Source: Nocardia uniformis NBRC 13702 (GTDB taxonomy: Bacteria; Actinomycetota; Actinomycetes; Mycobacteriales; Mycobacteriaceae). Taken from it: a DNA stretch of 64,000 nt. The first letter of the stretch is position 1, and each line of letters begins with the position of its first letter. The DNA is taken from assembly GCF_001613345.1 (NCBI RefSeq), contig NZ_BDCE01000013.1:20996-84995 (forward strand), read 5' to 3'. Below the pieces are notes generated by a model. It was not told the DNA's origin and searched no databases. It saw nothing but the letters and a program-made list of their open reading frames with translations. The translations under genes and the position numbers were made by a program. Positions 34,362 through 42,251 of this stretch are shown piece after piece.

Positions 34362-35324
34362 ATGACTTCACCGTTGGACATCACCATCAAGCGCACCGAG
34401 GCGGTGCTGCGGGAATTGTCCCGGGTAGTGGTCGGCAAGCAGGAAGAACTGCAGCTGATCATGATCGCGGTGCTGTCCGGCGGCCACGTCCTCATCGAGG
34501 ATCTGCCCGGTCTGGGCAAGACATTGATCTGCCGCTCATTCGCGACGGCCCTCGGACTGAACTTCACCCGCGTGCAGTTCACGCCGGATCTGCTGCCCGC
34601 GGACCTGATCGGCTCCACCATCTACGACATGCATTCGGGCCGTTTCAGCTTCCGGCGCGGTCCGGTGTTCACCAATATGCTGCTCGCCGACGAGATCAAC
34701 CGGACGCCGCCCAAGACCCAGGCCGCGCTGTTGGAGGCCATGGCCGAGGGGCAGGTCTCCATCGATGGGGAAACCTTCCCGCTGCCACAGCCTTTCGTCG
34801 TAATGGCCACCGATAACCCGATCGAGTACGAGGGCACCTACCCGCTGCCGGAGGCGCAGTTGGATCGCTTCGCCATGATGCTGCGGCTCGGGTACCTGTC
34901 GGAACGTGATGAGACGCAAATGATCCGGCGTCGCCTGGAGCGTGGTTCGGCACCGGCGCAGCTCGGGCAGGTGGTGGATGCCGAGGGTCTGATGGAGATG
35001 CGGCAGACGGTCGAATTCGTGAGCGTACATCCGGATGTGGTCGGCTATGTGGTGTCGCTGGCCTCGGCGACGCGCGGCCATCCGCAGGTGGAGGTCGGTG
35101 CCAGCCCGCGCGCGGAACTCGATCTGGTTCAGATGTCGCGGGCCCGGGCACTGTTGAATGGTCGTGACTTCGTCGTCCCGGAGGATGTGAAGGCACTGGC
35201 CATACCGACCATGGCCCACCGCATTACGCTGCGTCCGGAAATGTGGGTGCGCCGTATTCGCGGTGAGGATGTCATCGCCGAACTATTGCGGCGGCTCCCG
35301 GTTCCGCGCGCCACCCCGGCATGA
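34362..35324 (+). CDS. moxR: MoxR-family AAA+ ATPase
   Basis: A 320-residue AAA+ ATPase of the MoxR family, chaperone-like proteins that insert cofactors or remodel VWA-domain partners. It has Walker A EDLPGLGKTLICRSF, Walker B NMLLADEINRTPPKTQAALL, sensor 1 FVVMATDNPIEYEGTYPLPEAQLDRF, and the lid domain SPRAELDLVQMSRARALLNGRDFVVPEDV. It overlaps the DUF58 gene by ATGA, the classic MoxR-DUF58 pairing; DUF58 proteins are the expected partners. The physiological substrate is not indicated. Confidence 0.93.
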   Translation: MTSPLDITIKRTEAVLRELSRVVVGKQEELQLIMIAVLSGGHVLIEDLPGLGKTLICRSFATALGLNFTRVQFTPDLLPADLIGSTIYDMHSGRFSFRRGPVFTNMLLADEINRTPPKTQAALLEAMAEGQVSIDGETFPLPQPFVVMATDNPIEYEGTYPLPEAQLDRFAMMLRLGYLSERDETQMIRRRLERGSAPAQLGQVVDAEGLMEMRQTVEFVSVHPDVVGYVVSLASATRGHPQVEVGASPRAELDLVQMSRARALLNGRDFVVPEDVKALAIPTMAHRITLRPEMWVRRIRGEDVIAELLRRLPVPRATPA

Positions 35325-36595
35325 GGCATCGCGACACCAGCACTGCCACCGAGGCCGAATTACGGTGGCGGCCAGCGCCGCTGGTCTACATGCTGGCCGT
35401 CGTCTCCGCGCCCGCCCTGGTGCTGGCGATCGTGCTGGGCAAATGGCAGCTGGTGGTATTCGCCGCGCCCATGCTCGGGGTACTCGCGACCGCACCGCTG
35501 CAGCAGACCCGCACCCGCATTCAGGTCGATGGCGCGGATACGCTGCGCTGCTTCGAAACCGAGGAGGTGACGCTATCGGTGTCCACCTTCGTCGAGTCGG
35601 GACACGCACTGCTGCGCCTGCATCCCGAACCGGTGCCCGGGATGGAACTGCGGGTCGAGGAGGCGGTCGATTCCGGGACCGCCCCCGCTGGGCTGCGGTT
35701 ATCGCTGTCGTCGCCGCGATGGGGGCGCTATCGGGTGCCGATGCGGGTGTCGGCGCTGAGTCCGGCCGGGTTGGCGGTGGCGTCGGTGGCGCTGCCCGCC
35801 GGTCAGGTCTTCGTCTATCCGATCGCCGATCCGCAGCGAATGCGGCTGCCCCGCACCGAACTTCCCGAACGTATCGGTACCCACCTGACCCGCCGCCACG
35901 GTCCCGGCGTGGAATTCGCCGATGTCCGCGCGTATGCCCCCGGTGATCAGCTGCGGACGGTGAACTGGTCGGTGAGTGCCCGGCGCGGTCGGCTCTTCGT
36001 GACCGAGCGCTTCACCAATCGCGCCGCCGATGTGGTTGTGCTGGTGGATACTTCGATGCAGGCTCCCGGCCCGGCGTCGGATTCGCTGGAGCTGTCCGTA
36101 CGCGGGGCGGCCCAGGTGGCCCAGTCCGCCCTACAGGCCGGTGACCGCACCGCCGTCGTCTGTCTCGGCCAGTCGCCGCGCTGGCTGCGTCCCGATATCG
36201 GCCGTCGCCAGTTCTACCGCATTGTCGATACCGTCCTCGACGTCGGCGACGAGCACATTCCCCACCAGGGCACCCTCGCACCGCATACCGCCGTCCCCAT
36301 CGGTGCGATCGTGGTCGCGTTCTCGACCCTGCTGGACACCCAATTCGCCTTGGCGCTCATCGATCTCCGTAAACGCGGCCACGTCGTAGTGGTGGTGGAC
36401 GTACTGCGCGGTGCGCCCTTCGCCCACGGACTGGACCCCACGCTGGCCCGCATGTGGCAACTCGAACGCGCCTCCATGTACCGGGATATGGGCACGGTGG
36501 GCGTGGATATCGTCTCCTGGCACCAGGACACCCGCCTGGACCAGGTCATGCGCCTGATTCCCGACCACCGCCGAACAGTGCGAGTCCGCCGATGA
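35321..36595 (+). CDS. DUF58/VWA-like membrane protein, MoxR partner
   Basis: A 424-residue protein with two N-terminal transmembrane segments (about residues 21-58). The DUF58 motif is VEFADVRAYAPGDQLRTVNWSVSARRGRLFVTERF near residue 200 (given as its key block). It is followed by a von Willebrand factor A-like fold starting VVVLVDTSM, with a metal-site-like DTSM. It overlaps moxR at its start and the next membrane gene at its end. DUF58 proteins work with MoxR ATPases; the process served is unknown. Confidence 0.86.
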   Translation: MRHRDTSTATEAELRWRPAPLVYMLAVVSAPALVLAIVLGKWQLVVFAAPMLGVLATAPLQQTRTRIQVDGADTLRCFETEEVTLSVSTFVESGHALLRLHPEPVPGMELRVEEAVDSGTAPAGLRLSLSSPRWGRYRVPMRVSALSPAGLAVASVALPAGQVFVYPIADPQRMRLPRTELPERIGTHLTRRHGPGVEFADVRAYAPGDQLRTVNWSVSARRGRLFVTERFTNRAADVVVLVDTSMQAPGPASDSLELSVRGAAQVAQSALQAGDRTAVVCLGQSPRWLRPDIGRRQFYRIVDTVLDVGDEHIPHQGTLAPHTAVPIGAIVVAFSTLLDTQFALALIDLRKRGHVVVVVDVLRGAPFAHGLDPTLARMWQLERASMYRDMGTVGVDIVSWHQDTRLDQVMRLIPDHRRTVRVRR

Positions 36596-37035
36596 CCAAA
36601 TTCCTGGCGACCCTCTCCGGCCTGCTCCTCGCCGCCGCGGTGGCCCTCATCGAGCCCTGGATGACCATCCCCGTCCTGATCTTCGTCATCGCGGGCTGGC
36701 GCTGGCGAATCTGCGCGGTAGCCGCCGTCCTCACCGCCCTCGGCGTCCTGGCCTGGCTCGACACCACCGCCCTGATCGCCGGTGCGACAGGTTTGGTAGC
36801 CACCACCTACCTCCTCAACGCCGCCACCGTCTCGGCCCCCCTCGGCGTGGTCCCCACCACCATCCCCTCGGTAGCGGGCGCCCTCGTCTTCACCATCGCG
36901 GCGGGCGCGGCCTCGGTCCTCCCCGTCACCCTGGCCTGGGCCCCCATAGCCGCCCCCATCGTCGTCATCGTCCTCTACGCCTGGCTCGTCCACGGCCTGG
37001 CCGACCGCCGCCCGGAGTACAGCCCGGTGCGGTAG
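36592..37035 (+). CDS. small hydrophobic membrane protein closing the MoxR operon
   Basis: A 147-residue, almost entirely hydrophobic protein with about five TM helices (residues 5-22, 24-40, 44-62, 66-86, 92-135 as one or two). It is Ala/Val/Leu/Thr-rich with no conserved motif I recognise. ATGA overlap with the DUF58 gene shows it belongs to the operon. Likely a membrane partner of the upstream proteins; this is inference from context. Confidence 0.65.
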   Translation: MTKFLATLSGLLLAAAVALIEPWMTIPVLIFVIAGWRWRICAVAAVLTALGVLAWLDTTALIAGATGLVATTYLLNAATVSAPLGVVPTTIPSVAGALVFTIAAGAASVLPVTLAWAPIAAPIVVIVLYAWLVHGLADRRPEYSPVR

Positions 37036-37076
37036 TTCTTACTCTGTCCGACGCGAAGGCCAGGTGCGCTCGACTG

Positions 37077-37106
37077 CTGAACTAGTTTCGAACTCTGGCG
37101 TATGAT
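37077..37106 (+). promoter_or_regulatory. candidate promoter of the toxin-antitoxin pair, probably leaderless
   Basis: TATGAT at 37101-37106 is close to the sigma-70 -10 consensus. CTGAAC at 37077-37082 is a partial -35 match with 18 bases between them. The expected transcription start coincides with the ATG at 37113, and no ribosome-binding site is present. Confidence 0.5.
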
Positions 37107-37112
37107 GAGGTC

Positions 37113-37580
37113 ATGGCGACTCGCACCTTTCCGTTTTCCACGCTGATCAACAAGCAGACCAGCGTGTTCCCCGCTCTGGACGACGCCGACGTCATCCTCG
37201 AGCGGCGGGATGCGGAGAACCTGGTGCTCATGCGCTCGGAACGCTTCGATGCGATGGTCAAGGGGCTCGGTCTCGCGGCTCGTTCGCTCGCGATCGTCGC
37301 GAAGGGGAATCGGGGCCTGGCCGAAGAGGTCTTCGCCGAAGAACTGCCGTGGCTGGTCTGGCTTCCCGTCGACGCTCGCCGTGAATGCGTCAAGGAACTA
37401 CTGGATCACCTGCTCGCAGGAGCGGAAACCGGTCTACTGCTGCCGTTCTCGCGCGCATTGCGGGAATGGCAATCGACCGCCGAGGTCTATTCCGATCCTG
37501 AGCTGACTCGCCGCCTACGCGGTCCGTTCGACACAGCCGACGCTGTTGATGTCGAGCGACCGGGTAGGGCGGATGGCTGA
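37113..37580 (+). CDS. probable type II antitoxin (Phd-like)
   Basis: A 155-residue protein. The N-terminal half (PFSTLINKQTSVFPALDDADVILERRDAENLVLMRSERFDAM) has the pattern of prevent-host-death/Phd antitoxins: a short fold, then -L-x-R-R-D/G-x-x-x-L-V-L-x-x-x-E-R-. The C-terminal half is helical (LPVDARRECVKELLDHLLAGAETG) and likely binds the toxin. It overlaps the downstream RelE/ParE-like gene by 8 bases, the usual antitoxin-first layout. It is longer than most Phd proteins. Autorepression of the promoter at 37077 is expected but not shown. Confidence 0.65.
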   Translation: MATRTFPFSTLINKQTSVFPALDDADVILERRDAENLVLMRSERFDAMVKGLGLAARSLAIVAKGNRGLAEEVFAEELPWLVWLPVDARRECVKELLDHLLAGAETGLLLPFSRALREWQSTAEVYSDPELTRRLRGPFDTADAVDVERPGRADG

Positions 37581-37935
37581 CAAACTCGGGCGAGGCGATG
37601 AAGTACGCAGACCGACGGGTTGGATCGTCCGGTTGGTCGATCGTCAGTCGGCCAAAGGGTGGGCTGAGCTACTTTCGCAGGTTCCCGACAATCTCGATCG
37701 GGCCTGGGTGGCGATCACCGCCGATCCGCGATGCCGTGAGAATCCGGCGCGCCAACACCCGCTCAGGCTGGATCTGGGTCGCGTCGAGGTCGACGGTGTC
37801 GCGCTGGACCAGTGGCAATTCGAGGTCACCGGTGGCGGCCGGATCTGGTACGCGATCGATGACACGCAACAAACGCTGTGGATAACCCAGGCCGGGACCG
37901 CTCATCCTCGGCGGACAGATGAGCGTCGCCGCTGA
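37573..37935 (+). CDS. probable RelE/ParE-fold toxin
   Basis: A 120-residue protein of RelE/ParE pattern. It has an N-terminal helix region (SAKGWAELLSQVPDNLDRAWVAI) and a central beta-strand block ending in a compact motif (WQFEVTGGGRIWYAIDDTQQ). The C-terminal strand is LWITQAGTAHPRRTD, where these toxins typically have a TGHPKxT-like ending. It overlaps the antitoxin gene; ATG at 37573 has AGGGCGG close upstream. If active it would cleave mRNA on ribosomes (RelE) or inhibit gyrase (ParE); the sequence does not decide which. Confidence 0.68.
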   Translation: MADKLGRGDEVRRPTGWIVRLVDRQSAKGWAELLSQVPDNLDRAWVAITADPRCRENPARQHPLRLDLGRVEVDGVALDQWQFEVTGGGRIWYAIDDTQQTLWITQAGTAHPRRTDERRR

Positions 37936-37951
37936 ACTGTGCGGAAACAGA

Positions 37952-37985
37952 ACTGGACCGTGACCGAAAACGGTCGCGGCCCAGT
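37952..37985. terminator. bidirectional hairpin between the toxin and MaoC genes
   Basis: ACTGGACCGTGACCG pairs with CGGTCGCGGCCCAGT around an AAAA tetraloop (two G-U/A-C type irregularities). It lies between convergent stops at 37935 and 38018; CTTTGT follows on the plus strand. Confidence 0.75.
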
Positions 37986-38017
37986 CTTTGTCACGGTCGA
38001 GACCGATTTCCCCAGGA

Positions 38018-38878
38018 TCAGGTGAAGGTGAGGACCACGTCGTTGAGGACGGGGGCGTCTTCGCGTTCGACGACCGTGGCGACGATGGTGAGTTCGTTGT
38101 CGGAGCGCCAGATTCGGCTGCGGATGGTTTCACCCGGGTAGAGGACTCCGGCGAAGCGGGCTCGGAAACCCTTGACGCGGGCCGCATCCGAGTCGAGCGC
38201 GGTGTCGGTGGCGGTTTTCAGGACCAAGCCGTAGGTGCAGAGGCCGTGCAGGATGGGGTTGGGGAAGCCTGCGTTGCGGGCGAATTCGGGGTTCGAGTGC
38301 AGGGGGTTGCGGTCGCCGCACATGCGGTACAGCAGCGCCTGCTGCGGCAGTGTGGGGGTCAGGACGTCGAAATCGGGTGCGCGATCGGGCAACTCGGTCT
38401 TGGTCGACGGGCCGCGGTCGCCACCGAAGCCGCCCTCGCCCTTGGCGAAGATGGAGGAGCGGGCGGTCCACAGGGGTTCGCCGTCGGAGCCGGTGACGGT
38501 GTCCTCACGCCAGACCACCGCGGCGGAGCCCTTGTCCCAGATATCGGTGACGCGGCCGACGGTGGTGGCCTTGCCCGCGGCGGGAATCGGCTTGTGCACC
38601 ACGATTTCCTGGCTGCCGTGCACCACCTTGGCGAGGTCGATCTCGATTCCGGTGAACTTCACCTTCGGCGGTTCGGTCTCGTGGAAGGAGGGGGCGACGG
38701 TGGCGAAGGAGGGCAGCACCTGCGGGTCGCGGTCGTCGAGGTAGCGCAGTTCGGCCGGATCGGTCCAGCGGCCGCCCGCGCCGAGGGCCAGGTTGTAGTG
38801 CTGCACATCGGTGGGTGACCAGGCGAACTCCCGGCCGGGGATCTCCGCGCCGAGTGCGCTGTTCAGGTCGATGGGCAT
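38018..38878 (-). CDS. MaoC-family 2-enoyl-acyl-CoA hydratase, Rv3538 type
   Basis: A 286-residue double hot-dog hydratase. The hydratase-2 motif lies in the C-terminal half (CGDRNPLHSNPEFARNAG, then PNPILHGLCTYG), with catalytic Asp and His. The N-terminal half starts GREFAWSPTDVQHYNLALGAG. In mycobacteria the same gene (286 residues) is the neighbour of kstD in the cholesterol cluster, where it is thought to act in side-chain beta-oxidation. Here it lies about 630 bases beyond the kstD stop on the same strand, separated by a palindromic repeat. Confidence 0.87.
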   Translation of the reverse strand: MPIDLNSALGAEIPGREFAWSPTDVQHYNLALGAGGRWTDPAELRYLDDRDPQVLPSFATVAPSFHETEPPKVKFTGIEIDLAKVVHGSQEIVVHKPIPAAGKATTVGRVTDIWDKGSAAVVWREDTVTGSDGEPLWTARSSIFAKGEGGFGGDRGPSTKTELPDRAPDFDVLTPTLPQQALLYRMCGDRNPLHSNPEFARNAGFPNPILHGLCTYGLVLKTATDTALDSDAARVKGFRARFAGVLYPGETIRSRIWRSDNELTIVATVVEREDAPVLNDVVLTFT

Positions 38879-39512
38879 TACGTCTCCTCGTCAAGGTCCA
38901 TGGGTGCGTACCCGCGGGCGTCCGTGCGCCGCGCCGCCGTATCGACCGGCCGCCGGGCAGCGTTCGCGACGCCGGGGCGGTTCGAGTCGGGGCGGGAAGC
39001 AGACGTGGCCGCCCGTCGGGCGAATCCATCCGGGTCCGATCCTGTTGCCGCAGCAGCATCCGCGCAAGTACCGCATCCCGGTCGCCGGGACAGCGGGTCG
39101 GGCCGACCCGTCACCTCGGTCCGCCGCAATCCGTCATCCCGCGGCTGGGCCTGCCCGTCATCCGGACTGCGGCTCCGCCCTCCCGTCGGGCTTTCGGCCG
39201 GGATCCACACCCGGTGGGACGGCACCCGATCGTCGTGGATTCCAGCCGAAAGCGCGCCGGAATGACGAGTGGTGCGGTTCCGCGGACGTGCGACGGTGGG
39301 CAAGTCCGGTGCCCGGTCTCAGCGGACCGGGCACCGGATTCGAGCCCGCCCGCCGGGCCGGTATGCCCCCGGCGGTGCTGCTGATTCAGATGTAGTGCGC
39401 TATTCATTTGTCCCGCCCGAGGTGTGCAGGCACCTGTGGGCGGGGGTGGGTTGGGGCGGCTCGCTGTGACCCGGACCGCGCCCAACCCGATCCTGAACCG
39501 GGTTGGGACGGT
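38879..39512. other. gene-free spacer between kstD and the MaoC gene
   Basis: About 630 bases with no credible gene. It carries palindromic repeat copy 6 and, near 39300-39365, a GCACCGG/CCGGTGC-rich stretch (GTCCGGTGCCCGGTCTCAG, then GGACCGGGCACCGGA) that can fold as a hairpin. No KstR-type box was seen directly upstream of the MaoC start. Confidence 0.55.
39155..39267. repeat. intergenic palindromic repeat, copy 6 (rearranged left arm)
   Basis: Right arm is standard: GTGGATTCCAGCCGAAAG then CGCGCCGGAATGACGA. The left arm is broken into two pieces: CCGTCATCC at the outside, and GTCGGGCTTTCGGCCGGGAT-CCAC nearer the centre, where CTTTCGGC matches the CCGAAAG of the right arm. Confidence 0.75.
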
Positions 39513-41228
39513 TCAGGACGCTTTCTCGGCGGTGGCGGGCCGGTTCTTCGCCTTGGCGGCGATATCCAGAACGGCCAGGTAGCCGAAGGTGATGGCGGGT
39601 CCGATGGTCGCGCCGGGCCCGGCGTAGGTGTGGCCCATGACCGGGGTGGCGCAATTGCCGGAGGCGTAGAGGCCCTCGATCACGGTCCCGTCCTCGCGCA
39701 GCACGCGTCCGGAGGTGTCGGCGACGAGTCCGCCCTTGGTGCCGAGGTCGCCGGGCACCATCTTGGCCGCGTAGAACGGCCCCTGTACCAGTCCGGCCAG
39801 GCACGGGTTGGGCTTCACGGTTGGGTCGCCGTAGTACCGGTCGTAGTGGCTGTCGCCGCGGCCGTAGTCCTCGTCCTTACCGGTCTCGGCGAAGGTGTTG
39901 AACCGCCGCACGGTCGCCGTGAGGTTCTCCACCGGCACGCCGATCTTGGCGGCCAATTCCTCGAGGGTGTCGGCCTTGACGATGAGGTCGTTTTCCATCC
40001 AGCGGGACGGAATCCGCAGACCAGGCTGCAATCCGGCGAAGATGTAGCGGTTCCGGTAGCGCTGATCGAACACCAGCCAGGAGGGGATGTTCTCGCCGGG
40101 ACCTTCACCCTGCCCGTATTCGCCGCCGTACATGGTGTGCACGGCCTCGACGTAAGGAGCGGACTCATTACCGAATCGCTTGCCGTCGGCGTTGACCATG
40201 ATGGTGCCGGGCAGGTTCCGCTCGGCCAGCGCGAACCACGGCCGGCCGCCCTTGAAGATGGTCGGCCCCCACCAGGCGTCCTCCATGAAGCCGACGTCGC
40301 CGCCCGCTTCCATACCCGCGACAATGCCGTCGCCGGTATTGGCCTTCGCACCGGTGGTCCACTCGGTGGTGATGGGCTGCCGCTGGTATTTGGTGCGCAT
40401 TTCGGCGTTCTGCTCGAAACCGCCGCTGCCCAGCACCACGCCCTGCCGCGCGGTGAAGGTGACGGGCTTACCGTCCACCAGCGCCTCGACCCCGGTGACC
40501 ACGCCGTTCTCGATAATCAGCTTGGTCATCGGAGTATTGAGCAGCACAGGCACATTCGCGTCGAGCAGCCCCTTGCGCATGGCGGCGATAATCGCCTGTC
40601 CCATACCGACAATGTGCTTGCCGCTCCATTTGGCGAGGTAGGTGCGCGCACCGACGCGCATGGCCCGCATGATGCCCTTGGGGTGGCGCTTGATCAGGTT
40701 CAACCGCACGAAGTCGGCCTGCATGACGACGACATTGAGCGGGGCCTTGGCGTACGGCGGCTCCAGATTGAAGCGCTCCTCGCCGAGGATCTTGGCATTG
40801 AACGGCTTCGGCTCGCACGAGCGTCCCTCCGGCTTACCGCCCGGGGCCTCCGGGTAGTAGTCGGAGTAGCCCGGCACCCACTTCATTTGCAGCGGCGAGT
40901 GGTCGAGCACGAAGTCGAAGGCCTCCGCGCCCCGGTCGATGTAGGTGTCGATCCGGTCCTTGGGCACCACGTCACCGATGATGCTGTGCAGGTAGGTGCG
41001 CGCCTCTTCGCGATCATCGGGCCGCCCGGCGGCTTTGAGCGCCTTGTTCCCGGGAATCCACACGCCACCGCCGGAGCGAGCCGTGGATCCGCCGTAATGG
41101 GCGGCCTTTTCGATGATCACCGCACGCAACCCGTTGTGGGCAGCGGTGAGGGCGGCGGTCATCCCCGCGGCACCACTGCCGACCACCACCACGTCGTAGC
41201 TGCGCACATTAGATACCGGTTCGTTCAT
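39513..41228 (-). CDS. kstD: 3-ketosteroid delta-1-dehydrogenase
   Basis: FAD enzyme that introduces the 1,2 double bond in ring A of 3-ketosteroids, which together with KshA leads to ring B opening. N-terminal FAD motif VVVGSGAAGMTAALTAAHNG, then YGGSTARSGGGVWIPGN, a family hallmark. The C-terminal FAD/substrate region has ASGNCATPVMGHTYAGPGAT. At 571 residues from the ATG at 41228 it has the normal length. No Shine-Dalgarno sequence precedes that ATG; a KstR box abuts it, so the transcript may be leaderless. Divergent from hsaE. Confidence 0.95.
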   Translation of the reverse strand: MNEPVSNVRSYDVVVVGSGAAGMTAALTAAHNGLRAVIIEKAAHYGGSTARSGGGVWIPGNKALKAAGRPDDREEARTYLHSIIGDVVPKDRIDTYIDRGAEAFDFVLDHSPLQMKWVPGYSDYYPEAPGGKPEGRSCEPKPFNAKILGEERFNLEPPYAKAPLNVVVMQADFVRLNLIKRHPKGIMRAMRVGARTYLAKWSGKHIVGMGQAIIAAMRKGLLDANVPVLLNTPMTKLIIENGVVTGVEALVDGKPVTFTARQGVVLGSGGFEQNAEMRTKYQRQPITTEWTTGAKANTGDGIVAGMEAGGDVGFMEDAWWGPTIFKGGRPWFALAERNLPGTIMVNADGKRFGNESAPYVEAVHTMYGGEYGQGEGPGENIPSWLVFDQRYRNRYIFAGLQPGLRIPSRWMENDLIVKADTLEELAAKIGVPVENLTATVRRFNTFAETGKDEDYGRGDSHYDRYYGDPTVKPNPCLAGLVQGPFYAAKMVPGDLGTKGGLVADTSGRVLREDGTVIEGLYASGNCATPVMGHTYAGPGATIGPAITFGYLAVLDIAAKAKNRPATAEKAS

Positions 41229-41229
41229 G

Positions 41230-41243
41230 TAGAACACGTTATA
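41230..41243. promoter_or_regulatory. KstR operator at kstD
   Basis: TAGAACACGTTATA fits TnnAACnnGTTnnA. It begins 2 bases upstream of the kstD ATG and overlaps a TATAAC on the kstD strand that could be its -10 element. Confidence 0.82.
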
Positions 41244-41247
41244 GAAT

Positions 41248-41260
41248 CAAACCTGGTTTG
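41248..41260. promoter_or_regulatory. palindrome in the kstD-hsaE promoter region
   Basis: CAAACCTGGTTTG is a perfect 13-base inverted repeat about a central T, 5 bases from the kstD KstR box. Regulator unknown. Confidence 0.4.
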
Positions 41261-41290
41261 GTCTATCTTGGTCTGGCAGCTGGGACTCTT

Positions 41291-41305
41291 GAGACGAAAC
41301 GTCTC
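41291..41305. promoter_or_regulatory. second palindrome in the kstD-hsaE region
   Basis: GAGACGAAACGTCTC has perfect 6-base arms around AAA. It sits just upstream of the second KstR-like box. Regulator unknown. Confidence 0.4.
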
Positions 41306-41307
41306 TC

Positions 41308-41321
41308 GAAAACTTGTTCCA
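41308..41321. promoter_or_regulatory. probable KstR operator on the hsaE side
   Basis: GAAAACTTGTTCCA has the AAC-N2-GTT core but poorer outer bases. It lies 59 bases before the hsaE start, suggesting each divergent promoter has its own site. Confidence 0.6.
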
Positions 41322-41379
41322 GTTCCTATGCTCGGTACTGCCCCGGCCACCGGCCTGGCCCCTAGGGAAGGAAATAAGC

Positions 41380-42165
41380 GTGCTGTCCGACGCGGTACGG
41401 AAGGAACTGGCAGAAGAGCTCGCCGTCGCCGAGCGGGATCGGGTGCCGCTCGATCCGCTGGTGGCGCGGTATCCGGACATCGACGTGGTCGATGCCTACG
41501 AGATCCAGCTCATCAATATCCGGCAGCGGATCGAAAACGGCTCACGTGTGATCGGTCACAAGGTCGGTCTGTCGTCGAAAGCCATGCAGCAGATGATGGG
41601 CGTCGACGAACCCGATTACGGCCACCTGCTCGGTGAGATGGAGGTGTTCGAGGACGTCCCCGTGGATACCTCGAAGTTCCTCTACCCGCGGGTCGAGGTC
41701 GAGGTCGGCTTCGTGCTCGGCGCGGACCTGCCCGGCGCGGACTGCACCGAGGAGGACGTGCTGAAGGCCACGGTCGCCTACGCACCCGCCATCGAACTGA
41801 TCGACACCCGGATCAAGGACTGGAAGATCGGACTGTGCGACACCATCGCCGATAACGCCTCCTCGGCCGGTTGGGTGCTGGGTCCCGAGCGGATCGCCCC
41901 GGATCAGTTGGATATCAAGAACATCGACGCCGTCCTCACCCGCAATGGTGAGGTGGTGGCCGAGGGCCGCAGCGATGCCGTGCTCGGCGATCCCACCATC
42001 GGTGTCGCGTGGCTGGCCCGCAAGGTCGCCTCGTTCGGCGTGCGGTTGAAGAAGGGTGACATCGTGCTGCCCGGTTCCTGCACCCGCGCCATCGACGCCC
42101 GCCCGGGCGACGACTTCCTCGCCGAGTTCGCCGGGCTCGGTTCCGTCCGTCTGCGTTTCAGCTGA
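41380..42165 (+). CDS. hsaE: 2-hydroxypenta-2,4-dienoate hydratase HsaE
   Basis: Hydrates the dienoate released by HsaD to 4-hydroxy-2-oxo acid in lower steroid catabolism. The 261-residue protein belongs to the MhpD/BphH family: RVIGHKVGLSSKAMQQMMGV, PDYGHLLGEM, a metal-binding region with VEVEVGFVLG, and GDIVLPGSCTRAIDARPGDD. GTG at 41380 follows GGGAAGGAAATAAGC, so the ATG further upstream is rejected. hsaG follows, but a duplicated copy of the gene's last 45 bases lies between them. Confidence 0.93.
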   Translation: MLSDAVRKELAEELAVAERDRVPLDPLVARYPDIDVVDAYEIQLINIRQRIENGSRVIGHKVGLSSKAMQQMMGVDEPDYGHLLGEMEVFEDVPVDTSKFLYPRVEVEVGFVLGADLPGADCTEEDVLKATVAYAPAIELIDTRIKDWKIGLCDTIADNASSAGWVLGPERIAPDQLDIKNIDAVLTRNGEVVAEGRSDAVLGDPTIGVAWLARKVASFGVRLKKGDIVLPGSCTRAIDARPGDDFLAEFAGLGSVRLRFS

Positions 42166-42228
42166 TGCCGCCTAGGAACTGCCGAGTTCACCGGCTGCGT
42201 CATTTCCGTCCGTCTGCGTTTCAGCTGA
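42121..42228 (+). repeat. tandem duplication of the hsaE 3' end
   Basis: Copy 1 (42121-42165) is the end of hsaE including its stop. Copy 2 (42181-42228) repeats GCCGAGTTC(G/A)CCGG and then TTCCGTCCGTCTGCGTTTCA-GCTGA exactly. Copy 2 is out of use as coding sequence and fills the gap before hsaG. Confidence 0.9.
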
Positions 42229-42251
42229 CATCACCGAAGTAGGAGAAAGCC

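Noticed and set aside
39408..41636. 742-codon plus-strand frame across kstD
   Set aside because: Shadow of kstD, whose FAD motifs are intact on the other strand.
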